From positions 1 through 64,000 of the forward strand of contig JBDRTY010000003.1 in NCBI GenBank assembly GCA_039801085.1: DNA of 64,000 nucleotides, given 5' to 3'. A model generated the notes under the pieces. It was not told the DNA's origin and did not search any database. It saw only the letters and a program-made list of their open reading frames with translations. Every line of letters begins with the position of its first letter. Positions within the stretch are counted from its first letter, which is position 1. Source of the stretch: a candidate division WOR-3 bacterium. Its GTDB lineage: Bacteria > Hydrothermota > Tepidihabitantia > Tepidihabitantales > Tepidihabitantaceae. The position numbers and the translations under genes are program-made. This document shows positions 15,861 to 24,470 of the stretch, one piece after another.

Positions 15861-17768
15861 TTGAACGAGGAGCTGATCAAACTTTTCCGCACCCAGCTGG
15901 GCAGAAAGCAGTATGCCGAGCTGGAGGGCACCTGGCTCGAGCTGATTTCCACCGATACCACACTGCCCGAACTGCTGGCGCTGATTGACCTTGCGGTCCG
16001 CTGGGCACCAGCCGAACTGCCGGTAACACTGCTCTGGGTCCTCGCCGAGTTTCTTGCCGAGCAGAGGCGGTTCAGTGATGAGCTGGCGGTCCTGCGCCGG
16101 CTCGTTTCCCTGACCCCGGATGATGAAAAACTCACCCGTGCTCTGGTCCGCTGTCTCCATGACCTCTATCCCGAGCTCGGCCTGCTCGACCGGCTGATTC
16201 AGAAGTCCGGGCTGGGTTATGGCACACCGCTGGCTGAGGCGCTGGAACGGCTTGACCGCTACCTGAACCTTCTGCCCGGGAAACTGGTCTATGATCCGGA
16301 ACAGAGCCTGGGCACAGTCAGAAATCTGGATTTGCTGTTTGACCGGGTGCAGGTTGCCTTTGATAATGGCGCCACGCTGACTTTGGAGATCACCGCTGCT
16401 GTCAACCGGTTCCGGTTCCCCGGTCCGGATAGCTTCTTTTATCTGCTGAAAAACAACCCGGACCGGCTGTGCTCAATCGCACAGTCCGAACCGGCAGAAC
16501 TGATTGCTCTTTACCTGCGCGACACCGGTAGACCGGCAACCGCTGAGGAGCTGGCAGCCGCACTGGAGCCGGTGATCGGAGCTGATGGATTCCCCGAATT
16601 CTGGGAGCGGGCAAGGAAGGGGCTGACACGTCATCCCCATATTGCGGTCACACCCCGCAGCCCGCGCCGCTATCAGTGGCAGGCTGAACCCCGGACAAAA
16701 CCCGAGCTCAAACCGGACCAGCAGCCGGAAGCACCGGAACGCAGAACCGGTATTACACCGGAACAGATCAGGGAACTGAACCGGGAGCAGGTCCTGAAAT
16801 CCTTTCAGGAACTGCGCACCGCACCGGAGAGAAGGAAGTTTCTGGAGCTGATCCAGCAGGAGCGGCCTGAGGATTGGCAGGAGCTCTATTCCACCGTCTT
16901 CCTCAGTGGTACCGACAGCCGGACCTGCCAGCTGATTCAGGAGCGCCTGCCTGAAGAGAAGTGGCAGGAGCTGGTGAAGACCGCATTGACCGACTACCGC
17001 CGGTTTCCTGACGCCCTGCTGGTGCTTGCCCAGCTGACCGTCTCCATCCCTGCCCGTCAGCTGCTGAGCCGGCTCCTGGACATCATGGAACTGGATCCGG
17101 AACGCAGCCGGCGCAATCAGGCAAGAAAAATTCTGACCGCTGAAGATTACCGGCTGGTCCGGTCTGCCCTGACCGAAATGGGGGAAGAGGATGCCCGGCG
17201 CCTGCGCGACCGGATTAAAGCCAGCCGGACCCTTGAACCCTTCCAGCAGGATGAACTCCTGACCCTGATTGCGGAGCAGTTTCCCGCCCTGACCCGGAAG
17301 CCCGCTGCCGATGCGGTCTGGACAACCGCTGCCGGGCTCGAGCGGGCGAAAAGACAGCTTCAGGAGCTGACGCAGGTGGAGCTGCCGAAATCGGCTGAGG
17401 AGATCGCCCGGGCGCGGGCGTTCGGCGACCTCTCGGAAAACTACGAATACAAGGCGGCAAAGGAGAAGCAGGCGCGGCTGATGCAGAAGATCAGCCAGCT
17501 CCAGCAGGAGCTGAGCCGTGCCCGGGTGATTGAGCCGGACCGGATTGACACCGGCACCGTTTCGGTCGGCTGCCGGGTGGAGCTGACCGGTGATGACGGC
17601 ACGGTCCATCACTATTCCATCCTCGGACCCTGGGATGCGGACCACGAACAGGGAATAATCTCATTTCAGTCACCGCTTGCCCGCAAACTTCTGGGCCGAA
17701 AGCCGGGTGAACTGATTCAGCTCGACAACCGGACGCTCAAAATCACCGCAATCACCCGGGCGATCTGA
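15861..17768 (+). CDS. greA: GreA-type transcription elongation factor with a roughly 480-residue N-terminal extension
   Basis: 635-residue fusion. The last ~150 residues are GreA. The coiled-coil part carries the GreA signature ARAFGDLSENYEYKAAKEKQ, whose acidic tip (DLSENxEY) rescues backtracked RNA polymerase. An FKBP-like C-terminal domain follows (GCRVELTGDDGTVHHYSI). The ~480 residues before it are predominantly helical and Leu/Glu/Arg-rich, suggesting TPR- or HEAT-like repeats, and include a Gln/Pro/Glu-rich linker near 270-300. Normal GreA is about 158 residues; long N-terminally extended forms are known in spirochaetes. The start is a TTG at 15861 preceded by GGAGG. It is 3 nt from the lipoprotein stop. 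Confidence 0.85.
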   Translation: MNEELIKLFRTQLGRKQYAELEGTWLELISTDTTLPELLALIDLAVRWAPAELPVTLLWVLAEFLAEQRRFSDELAVLRRLVSLTPDDEKLTRALVRCLHDLYPELGLLDRLIQKSGLGYGTPLAEALERLDRYLNLLPGKLVYDPEQSLGTVRNLDLLFDRVQVAFDNGATLTLEITAAVNRFRFPGPDSFFYLLKNNPDRLCSIAQSEPAELIALYLRDTGRPATAEELAAALEPVIGADGFPEFWERARKGLTRHPHIAVTPRSPRRYQWQAEPRTKPELKPDQQPEAPERRTGITPEQIRELNREQVLKSFQELRTAPERRKFLELIQQERPEDWQELYSTVFLSGTDSRTCQLIQERLPEEKWQELVKTALTDYRRFPDALLVLAQLTVSIPARQLLSRLLDIMELDPERSRRNQARKILTAEDYRLVRSALTEMGEEDARRLRDRIKASRTLEPFQQDELLTLIAEQFPALTRKPAADAVWTTAAGLERAKRQLQELTQVELPKSAEEIARARAFGDLSENYEYKAAKEKQARLMQKISQLQQELSRARVIEPDRIDTGTVSVGCRVELTGDDGTVHHYSILGPWDADHEQGIISFQSPLARKLLGRKPGELIQLDNRTLKITAITRAI

Positions 17769-17774
17769 AGCCAA

Positions 17775-18398
17775 ATGGCGCTCATCCTCAAGCCGGATGC
17801 CGCGGCGATCCTCCGGGCGGTTGAGGTGCTGAAGGACGGCGGGGTGATCATCTTCCCCACCGAAACGGTCTACGGCATCGGCGCTGACATCCGTCAGCCA
17901 AGGGCGATTGAACGCATCTTCAGGATCAAACAGCGTCCGCCTGACCTGCGCCTGCTTGTCCACTGTGCGGACCGGTTTCAGGCAGCGCTGGTGGTGCGGG
18001 AAATCCCGGCACCGGCAGCGCGCCTGATTGACACCTTTCTGCCCGGACCGCTGGCACTGATTCTCTACCGCTCAGGTGCGGTGCCTGACATCGTCACTGC
18101 GGGCGGAGAAACGGTCGGCATCAGAATTGTCAACAACCCGGTATTCAGCACCATCGCCCGCACCCTCGGCGCACCGCTTGCCGGCACCAGCGCCAACCGC
18201 AGCGGTGCACAGCCCACAAATGACTTCCGTGCCATTGACCCAAAGATAATTGATCACTGCGACCTCGCACTTGACGCCGGTGTTGCCGGCAGCGGCAGGC
18301 CCTCAACCATTGTTGACCTGACCCGCAATCCGCCGGTAATTGTCCGTGCCGGTGAGATTGATCCGGCTAAGCTCCAGGCGCTGCTCAACCTGAAATAG
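17775..18398 (+). CDS. tsaC: Threonylcarbamoyl-AMP synthase (YrdC/Sua5 family)
   Basis: 207-residue YrdC-domain enzyme that makes threonylcarbamoyl-AMP from Thr, bicarbonate and ATP for the t6A37 modification of ANN-decoding tRNAs. Family motifs are FPTETVYGIGADI (residues 31-43), KQRPPDLRLLVH, FLPGPLALIL, and GETVGIRI with GTSANRSG for nucleotide binding. Its length matches short TsaC rather than the longer Sua5. It follows the greA fusion by 6 nt, probably in one transcript. The partner genes tsaB, tsaD and tsaE are not in this window. A repeat array begins about 16 nt after its stop. Confidence 0.94.
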   Translation: MALILKPDAAAILRAVEVLKDGGVIIFPTETVYGIGADIRQPRAIERIFRIKQRPPDLRLLVHCADRFQAALVVREIPAPAARLIDTFLPGPLALILYRSGAVPDIVTAGGETVGIRIVNNPVFSTIARTLGAPLAGTSANRSGAQPTNDFRAIDPKIIDHCDLALDAGVAGSGRPSTIVDLTRNPPVIVRAGEIDPAKLQALLNLK

Positions 18399-18413
18399 CC
18401 CGCCATTTGCATT

Positions 18414-18647
18414 TTGCACTGATTTACCGATTCCTCGACTCGGCTGACGCCTCGCCCGGAATGACCTCCCCTTTGGTCATTTCGAGCGGAGCCGAGAAAT
18501 CCCGTTCCGTCTGAGAAAGAGCGATTTCTCAGTTCCGCTTCGCTCGGAATGGCAGAAAAAGGGAAAGGTCATTTCGACCGGAGCCGAGCAGAGCGAGGCG
18601 GAGTGGAGAAATCGCTTAAAGAGATTCCTCGACAGGCTCGGAATGAC
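18414..18647. repeat. 234-bp direct repeat, left copy
   Basis: Matches 21891-22124 over 234 bp without gaps at a constant offset of 3477. I count 5 mismatches, about 98% identity. The block consists of palindromic repeat units. Together with the right copy it brackets the two secreted-protein genes at 18850-21661. Confidence 0.92.
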
Positions 18648-18843
18648 TTCCCTTTCGGTCATTTCGAGCGGAGCCCGAAGGGCGGAGTCGAGAAATCCCT
18701 CCCGGCCTGGTAAAAGAGAGATTCCTCGATTCCGCTTCGCTTCACTCGGAATGACAATAAAAGAAAGCCATGGAACGACCCGCAGAGGTCTATCCGACCG
18801 CAGTAACCTGTTTGGGTCATTTCGACCGCAGTGGAGAAATCCC
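18429..18843. repeat. Alternating inverted palindromic repeat array (cluster 2)
   Basis: Eight units in strict B-A-B-A alternation. B units: 18429-18465, 18523-18553 (hybrid ends), 18623-18647, 18720-18755. A units: 18476-18503, 18568-18615, 18658-18699, 18816-18843. Ends are conserved, while the interior ranges from 25 to 48 nt. The unit at 18658 holds an inner GCCC-GAA-GGGC hairpin. The last unit ends 7 nt from the stop of the minus-strand gene, so the array may form RNA structure at its mRNA 3' end. Confidence 0.88.
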
Positions 18844-18849
18844 TTTCCC

Positions 18850-20331
18850 TTATCGCGCAATCACCACTTTGCGTTCCACGCCGGCATTACTGCGGATAAA
18901 ATACACCCCTGGTACCAGACCCCGCACATCATTGGCACCGGGCACAAGCTCCAGCACCCGCCTGCCGGTGATGTCCACCAGCACCGGCTTACCTGCCACT
19001 CCTGCCCGCTCCGGCAGATACAGCACACCCCGCACAATCGCCGGTATCACACCAGACCCTGCCGGCTCAAACTCCTCCTCAACCTCAAGCCGCTGATTAT
19101 GGGTGCCGCGCAGTCCAGCCTCATCCCAGTGCAGAAACCCGAGCGAATCGGTCTTGATAATGAACGGCCAGTTGCCTCTCCCCTGAAGCACACCCCCCAG
19201 AACATAACCACCATCATGGGCAATAAACCCGTCGAGAAACTCGTAAAAGGGCGTTTCCGGAGGTTGGGACTTGAATTTATACTGCCGGAGCCAGCAAACC
19301 TCAAAATTACGGTTCAGCTTAAACATGGCTATCCGGTAATTTGTGTTGGTGTAGGACCCCACGATCTGCCCGGCAAGCACACATCCGGTATCGGGGGTAG
19401 GCAGTATCTTGCGGATATAAGTCAGTCCATCAGACTCCGGCTCACGCCAGGGAAACAAACGCCGCTGTGAAAGGAGATTCCCTGTTTCGGAGTCATAGAT
19501 GTCAATATCATACCATAAGGAATCCTGTCTCATCGTCCACTCCGTGACGCCCACCGCAATATTGCCATCAGCGAGAATTGCAACATGCGGCCAGTGAAAG
19601 TGAAAGTTTCCCCAGCTCGCCTTCCGCTTTCTCTCCCAGAGAAGATTGCCGGCGGAGTCAAACCGCACCAACTTGTAGAAATCTACAATTGTATCCTCAC
19701 CAACATACTCATAACCCCATCCCACCGCCACACACCCGCTGTCCTGCGTCATCTCCAGAAAATACGGATCACATCTACCCCAGTAACTGATCCAGCGCAC
19801 CGTGCCATCCCGGTTCAACCTCGCCACAAACCTCCCGGCCGCCTCTCCCATGGCGAGACAGCCACCGTCTGCGGTCGGCACAATGTCATAAACGTCACTG
19901 ATCCCGCCGCGCCCGCGCAAGGTTGTCATCCAGAGAATTGCCTGACCATTTGCCTTGAGCTTGAAGATCATCGCATCACAAAACCCTTCACCGGTGATAC
20001 TGTCATTAAAAGCCCCGCCAACAATGTAATTACTGTCCGCAGCTGTAGCAACTGAAGCCGTGGTCGCCCAGCGCCAGTTGTATAACGCCTGCCAGTTAAA
20101 CCTTGCAACCCATTCCTTATTACCAGTGGAGTCAAATTTGATCAGCTGTTGATTGATACATCCGTGGTCAGCGGTCGGCACCAGAATTATCATATCCCCG
20201 CAATCGTAAATGCGCATGAATGTAACCACCGCCTGAGCTGCTCCCGGCAGAAGAAAAGTCACCAGCGCGATCAGGCAGCGGAACCTGCTAACCGTGGTTG
20301 ATAAATTTACCGGCAACACTGTAACCTCCAT
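18850..20331 (-). CDS. Secreted beta-propeller-like protein with C-terminal sorting domain
   Basis: 493 residues. A long N-region precedes a hydrophobic signal (CLIALVTFLLPGAAQA). The body carries repeats of the type 'D.y.i.PT.DgGc...G' (YDIVPTADGGCLAMGE, ILPTPDTGCVLAGQ), as in delta-60/propeller-like surface proteins. The last ~60 residues match a Por-secretion-tail-like sorting domain (VLVDITGRRVLELV, GLVPGVYFIRS, KVVIAR). The ATG at 20331 is preceded by GGAGG at 7 nt and is preferred over the TTG at 20337. It overlaps the upstream gene's 3' end by 44 bp, implying coupled translation. Extracellular; ligand unknown. Confidence 0.82.
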   Translation of the reverse strand: MEVTVLPVNLSTTVSRFRCLIALVTFLLPGAAQAVVTFMRIYDCGDMIILVPTADHGCINQQLIKFDSTGNKEWVARFNWQALYNWRWATTASVATAADSNYIVGGAFNDSITGEGFCDAMIFKLKANGQAILWMTTLRGRGGISDVYDIVPTADGGCLAMGEAAGRFVARLNRDGTVRWISYWGRCDPYFLEMTQDSGCVAVGWGYEYVGEDTIVDFYKLVRFDSAGNLLWERKRKASWGNFHFHWPHVAILADGNIAVGVTEWTMRQDSLWYDIDIYDSETGNLLSQRRLFPWREPESDGLTYIRKILPTPDTGCVLAGQIVGSYTNTNYRIAMFKLNRNFEVCWLRQYKFKSQPPETPFYEFLDGFIAHDGGYVLGGVLQGRGNWPFIIKTDSLGFLHWDEAGLRGTHNQRLEVEEEFEPAGSGVIPAIVRGVLYLPERAGVAGKPVLVDITGRRVLELVPGANDVRGLVPGVYFIRSNAGVERKVVIAR

Positions 20332-21661
20332 TTTCAATCCTCCATAAATATACTCCCCGCGCCAACCCGGTCAAGGGCAGCACAAACTCTGCAGTCCCGC
20401 CCCCGCTCTGCTGAGAAAACCGCTCAATAACCCTGCCGGCAACATCGGTAATCACCAGCTCAACCCTTCCTGCAACCCCGGAAACGGACAGCTTCAACCC
20501 ATTCCCACCGAATCCGGAAACAGCCCGCAACTGCGCAGACAGACCGCCGAGCTTCCCCTGTTCTCCCTCCTGTTCAGCCGGAAGATAATATCTCCACACC
20601 CACCGTCCCGGTCCTCCTTCCTTGAATACCCCATAGGCCTCCAGCCTGCCGATCATGGAGGTAAGCGCTGCTCCAGCTTGAACTATTTCAGGCGTGTGGT
20701 ATAAATACCGCACACGACCAGAAACCGGATTGTAAAAACCATAAAGCGTGGGATAATCATCACCCAGCAGAAACATCACCGAATCAGGACCGAAGGCAGT
20801 TATTGATGCACCGGGGGTCAGCCTGTCTTCCTCATTGGGAAGATTGTGCCCGCGATCCTCCCAGCCATTTCTATCCGGCAGAAAGCGCACGAAATATCCT
20901 CTGGGAGGACGGTCAAGATTATTCCTCATCACCACTACCATCCCACGGGGATAGGAAGGTGACTGATTCGACATCGGAACCCAGGTCAACCGGGGCAGAA
21001 TCCGGTCCATTCTGCCCGCAGGAAGATCAGGCAGGCGTTTCCAAGTCCCATTCACCGGTACAAAATCACCCTTGGTAGGCATATTGTCAAAGGCATAACG
21101 CCAGAAATGTCCCCAGTAGTTTCCGCTCTGGTCCTGATGATACTGGCCGGTGAAGGCATAAAGCACCTCATGCGGAACTCCATCAATCTCCTCCACCCCA
21201 CCGTAGCATAGACCGCCGCCCTCAGTCACCGGCTCCGGAACATCCGGCGCCCTGAACCAGCTGCTTAGACCCGGATCAAATACCCAGAACTCCCTTGTGT
21301 CCTGACCCTTGAATCCGAAAACCCAGCCGTTGGACGGCACAGCATACCGGTCTGGCACATAGGCAAGAGAGCTACCGGCACCATCCTCAGTGATAGGTAA
21401 TAGAGGTATGTTACTGGTATATGCAGTCTCTCCCGTAACGATATCAATCCGGTAAAATCTATCACCGGAACCATTCTCCAGAAACCATACGCAAGCCCGG
21501 GTTCTGCCATCAATCTCAGTTGCTATTCCGGCACAAAGCGCACTGCCGGCATAGGTCTCATATGGAGATATAGGTGCGATCCTATCCCAATTTCCCAATG
21601 CAAAATTACAAATTATCCCCAAAACTGCCAGAACTGTTAATGCGGCAATATGACTTTTCAT
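20288..21661 (-). CDS. Secreted kelch/propeller-like protein with C-terminal sorting domain
   Basis: 457 residues with a signal peptide (AALTVLAVLGIICNFALG). Its body reads like kelch blades, alternating 'W.r.p.lP' and 'v.GF.G..t.efWvfdp' segments (FGFKGQDTREFWVFDPGLSSW). The C-terminal ~70 residues form a sorting-type beta-sandwich (LVITDVAGRVIERF, GLARGVYLWRIENG). AGGAGG precedes the ATG. It has a strong promoter about 175 nt upstream and is the first gene of a two-gene unit. Both genes lie between two 98%-identical direct repeats, suggesting a mobile or exchangeable cassette of surface proteins. Confidence 0.82.
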   Translation of the reverse strand: MKSHIAALTVLAVLGIICNFALGNWDRIAPISPYETYAGSALCAGIATEIDGRTRACVWFLENGSGDRFYRIDIVTGETAYTSNIPLLPITEDGAGSSLAYVPDRYAVPSNGWVFGFKGQDTREFWVFDPGLSSWFRAPDVPEPVTEGGGLCYGGVEEIDGVPHEVLYAFTGQYHQDQSGNYWGHFWRYAFDNMPTKGDFVPVNGTWKRLPDLPAGRMDRILPRLTWVPMSNQSPSYPRGMVVVMRNNLDRPPRGYFVRFLPDRNGWEDRGHNLPNEEDRLTPGASITAFGPDSVMFLLGDDYPTLYGFYNPVSGRVRYLYHTPEIVQAGAALTSMIGRLEAYGVFKEGGPGRWVWRYYLPAEQEGEQGKLGGLSAQLRAVSGFGGNGLKLSVSGVAGRVELVITDVAGRVIERFSQQSGGGTAEFVLPLTGLARGVYLWRIENGGYSVAGKFINHG

Positions 21662-21841
21662 TTTTAACCTCCTCTCATTTAATTTTCAATCTTTTACCTT
21701 GCCGCATGTTTTTTCTTATTTTCCCGGTGACAGTATCATTTACCGCCACCGGATGTTACGCCCGCCCGCACCTCACCCGAGGGGTTAAGATATTGGAGTA
21801 ATAAGGAGTAGAGTAGAGTAGAAACTCATCGGCTCACAGTA

Positions 21842-21869
21842 ATTATAAGCAGAATTTGAATTCTGTCAA
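21842..21869 (-). promoter_or_regulatory. Promoter of the two-gene surface-protein cassette
   Basis: On the minus strand: consensus TTGACA (21869-21864), a 16-bp spacer and consensus TATAAT (21847-21842). The -35 box is half of an inverted repeat, CTGTCAA-CAGC-TTGACAG (21863-21880). The leader is about 170 nt and holds a CCGGTG/CACCGG hairpin near 21725-21755. The right-hand direct repeat starts 22 bp upstream. Confidence 0.75.
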
Positions 21870-21890
21870 CAGCTTGACAGATTTTGCAAT

Positions 21891-22124
21891 TTGCACTGAT
21901 TTACCGATTCCTCGACTCGGCTGACGCCTCGCCCGGAATGACCTCCCCTTTGGTCATTTCGAGCGCAGTCGAGAAATCCCGCTCCGTCTGAGAAAGAGCG
22001 ATTTCTCAGTTCCGCTTCGCTCGGAATGGCAGAAAAAGGGAAAGGTCATTTCGACCGGAACCGAGCAGAGCGAGGCGGAGTGGAGAAATCGCTTAAAGAG
22101 ATTCCTCGACAGGCGCGGAATGAC
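21891..22124. repeat. 234-bp direct repeat, right copy
   Basis: Ungapped, about 98% identical partner of 18414-18647, in the same orientation. Recombination between the copies would excise 3477 bp containing both surface-protein genes and their promoter. Confidence 0.92.
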
Positions 22125-22231
22125 GGAAGAAGAAAAAAGTGATTCCTCGATTCCGCTTCGCTTCACTCGGAATGACAAAAAAGGTAAAGGTCATTTCGAC
22201 CGGAGCCCGCAGGGCGAAGTGGAGAAATCCC
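21906..22231. repeat. Inverted palindromic repeat array (cluster 3)
   Basis: Seven units. B: 21906-21942, 22000-22030 (hybrid), 22100-22124, 22141-22176. A: 21953-21980, 22045-22092, 22190-22231. The order is B-A-B-A-B-B-A, with one A unit missing relative to cluster 2. It ends about 40 bp from the stop of the Wzi-like gene. Confidence 0.88.
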
Positions 22232-22270
22232 TTTCTCCTGCCGGGCAATTGTCACTAACCGGTAACAGAA

Positions 22271-23836
22271 TTAATACCGGTATTCAATCCTGACCAGCAG
22301 TTCAGGGGTGGTGCGGTTGACACCGATGGCGCCGTTTTCATTCCGGCAGAACTTCAGCCCGCCACGCAGCTGAAGATAAAGCTCCGGCAGCGGGGTGAAC
22401 TCCAGCTCCGGTCCGAACCGGACCGACCGCTCCACCTCCTCCAGCAGTTCACCGGTGACATAGTCATAGCCCAACGCCGGAAACCGGTAATAGCGCCGCA
22501 GGAATGTGGTATCCGCAACATCAAATGCCAGCCGGTCATAATCGCCCCGGTTATAATAGCCGCGCCGGGTGAGATCCCCCCAGATTGATAAATTGAGCCA
22601 GGTTGCCGGCATGAACCGCAGCTTTGCCTCAAGCCGGTCCGCATCCGGTCCGAGCTCATGGCCCAGCGGCACCGAATAGTTTTCATACATGATGTCGCGG
22701 AGCCGGTGATAATAGGTGAAGGCGGTTACGAGCGCATATTCCGCCCGGAAGTCAAAGGGCAGTGGTGGCGCCCAGAAGCAGCCGGACTGGAGTCCAAGAC
22801 AGTTGGGTGATTCCCGGCGGGTGTTGAACTCAAAATTGTCAATGAGCAGCTGGGCATACAGCCTGGTCTGGGGCAGGTAAAGGACCGCATCACCGCCCAC
22901 CAGCAGGTTGTCATCATGGCCCGAGTTGGCAACTGAGAAATAAATGGGCAGAAGCGGATTGAGCATGCCGGAGAAGTCCCAGGCGTTTTCCCAGTTGTAG
23001 ACATTGAACATCGCACCGCCCAGCACCAGCCGTCTCCCGACTGTCAGTTCGAGCCGCTGCGCAGATAAAAACCGGTGCCGGTCGTTCCAGCGGGAGAGGA
23101 GTGCGGTGAAGCTGGTGAACTTCACCTGCCGGCGGCTCAGGGTCAGCTGAATTTTGTCCAGCGCCGGTGCCTGGTCAGAAAGCATTACCGAAGAGTGCCA
23201 GCCCGGACCCCAGACCAACTCATCTCTGCCCAGCTCCAGCCGCAACCACGGCAGATTGAACCCGAAGTATGCCCGCTCCATCTGCCAGAGCAGCCGGTTC
23301 CGCCAGGATACTGCCCGCGCACCCGGGTTGTGCCAGCCCGAGGAGTCACGGACACGCCCCTGTTCCGGATTGAAAACCAGCGGCTCCATCTCCTGATAGA
23401 AGAAAAACCGGTCTGCAGGCTGATTGAAAAACCGCAAGCCCAGCGATACCTGCTGGTGTTCAGGAGTAATCGCGGTCCGGGAGAAGAGGTCAAAGCCAAC
23501 TGTGTCCGGTTCCAGCGGCAGTCGGAGCACCGGCTGTCTGCCGGTCAGCTCCGAGCGCAGCCGTTTGAGTGCAGTCTGCTGTGTGGGATTGAGCCGTCTG
23601 CCTGAAGCCAGCGATTCCGCCTCCTCCAACAGCTGGCAGAACTCCGCCCTGGTCCAGGGACGGCTGGTTGAAGGCAGAGTCTGAATCAGACCCGCGGTTT
23701 TCAGCAGGTCAACATCCTCATAAAGCCGGGAATCGGCCGGAATATACTGAAGTGCACCGGTCAGAGCGGTTAATACTCCGGGAATCAGCCAGATTATCCC
23801 GCAGGCAACCGGTAATGACCTTCGGGATTTGCACAC
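22271..23836 (-). CDS. Wzi-like capsule-assembly outer membrane beta-barrel protein
   Basis: 521 residues. A signal peptide is followed by a short N-terminal helical region (YEDVDLLKTAGLIQTLPSTSRPWTRAEFCQLL), typical of the Wzi/capsule assembly family. A long beta-barrel follows, with the family hallmark FNLPWLRLELGRDELVWGPG near residue 200 and SDQAPALDKIQL after it. The barrel ends in an aromatic residue (RIEYRY), as outer membrane proteins do. In characterised bacteria Wzi tethers surface polysaccharide. It follows the membrane cluster upstream by 2 nt, implying co-transcription. Whether it binds capsule or another glycan is unknown. Confidence 0.8.
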   Translation of the reverse strand: MCKSRRSLPVACGIIWLIPGVLTALTGALQYIPADSRLYEDVDLLKTAGLIQTLPSTSRPWTRAEFCQLLEEAESLASGRRLNPTQQTALKRLRSELTGRQPVLRLPLEPDTVGFDLFSRTAITPEHQQVSLGLRFFNQPADRFFFYQEMEPLVFNPEQGRVRDSSGWHNPGARAVSWRNRLLWQMERAYFGFNLPWLRLELGRDELVWGPGWHSSVMLSDQAPALDKIQLTLSRRQVKFTSFTALLSRWNDRHRFLSAQRLELTVGRRLVLGGAMFNVYNWENAWDFSGMLNPLLPIYFSVANSGHDDNLLVGGDAVLYLPQTRLYAQLLIDNFEFNTRRESPNCLGLQSGCFWAPPLPFDFRAEYALVTAFTYYHRLRDIMYENYSVPLGHELGPDADRLEAKLRFMPATWLNLSIWGDLTRRGYYNRGDYDRLAFDVADTTFLRRYYRFPALGYDYVTGELLEEVERSVRFGPELEFTPLPELYLQLRGGLKFCRNENGAIGVNRTTPELLVRIEYRY

Positions 23837-23838
23837 CG

Positions 23839-24468
23839 CTATTTAATCACCCCGAGCCAGTCCCGCAAAAGGAACTGGAATCTGCCGATCAGAAGTGACA
23901 TCCGTGCCATCACCGTATAGCCGAATGAGGCACCGAAGCCGATCATCAGGAAGATGATACCGGTTTCAGATGCCACCCTGAGTGCCCCCTTGTGCTCCCG
24001 GGAGAAGAAGAAGTAAAGCACCGAGCAGATGACACCGATAAATGAGATCAGCGCCCAGAGGAATACATCCCAGCGGGCAAAGATCGCCGGCGTCAGCAGT
24101 GTGCCCTGAATCTGTTTGATGATGTTGGTCTGAAAGTATGCGGGAATCGCCACGCCTGATGCCCAGCCGAGCACAAACCCCATCGGCAGCCGGATGAGCC
24201 ACGAGACCTTGGGAATGAACCGGCAGAAGTAGCAGAGCCCGAGAACAAAGGGGATGATGTAAATCAGTTTGCCCTCACGGAAGAGCGGCGTCACCAGGTC
24301 CGGATAGACCGAATTGTACCAGGTGAGGGCGATCGTATAGCCGACCGAGACTCCGACAAACAGATGCTCACAGAACTTGTAGAACGGGTTGTCCTTCCAG
24401 AGGAAGGAAAAGATGCCGAAGGTCAGAATGACCGCAACCCAGGTCCAGATGTTGGTTGAGATGTGCAT
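23839..24468 (-). CDS. Integral membrane protein of a conserved four-gene cluster
   Basis: 209 residues with about six hydrophobic segments (TWVAVILTFGIFSFLW, LFVGVSVGYTIALTW, IIPFVLGLCYFC, FVLGWASGVAIPAYF, ALISFIGVICSVLYFFF, GIIFLMIGFGASFGY). It has no recognisable transporter or enzyme motif. It is the last of four membrane-protein genes in a tightly packed minus-strand operon between the MazG-like gene and the Wzi-like gene. Probably a structural membrane subunit; function unknown. Confidence 0.75.
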   Translation of the reverse strand: MHISTNIWTWVAVILTFGIFSFLWKDNPFYKFCEHLFVGVSVGYTIALTWYNSVYPDLVTPLFREGKLIYIIPFVLGLCYFCRFIPKVSWLIRLPMGFVLGWASGVAIPAYFQTNIIKQIQGTLLTPAIFARWDVFLWALISFIGVICSVLYFFFSREHKGALRVASETGIIFLMIGFGASFGYTVMARMSLLIGRFQFLLRDWLGVIK

Positions 24469-24470
24469 CC

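Noticed and set aside
18429-18843. Repeat array considered as a CRISPR
   Set aside because: Units alternate in orientation, vary in length (25-48 nt), spacers are short and irregular, and there are no cas genes.
18850-21661. Local type IX secretion system
   Set aside because: Several proteins have sorting-type C-terminal domains, but no secretion machinery gene (gldKLMN, sprA, porU-like) is present in the window.
21662-21835. Possible riboswitch in the 170-nt leader of the kelch-like gene
   Set aside because: Only one 6-bp stem (CCGGTG/CACCGG) and TACTC repeats are visible; no known aptamer signature such as the c-di-GMP core was found.
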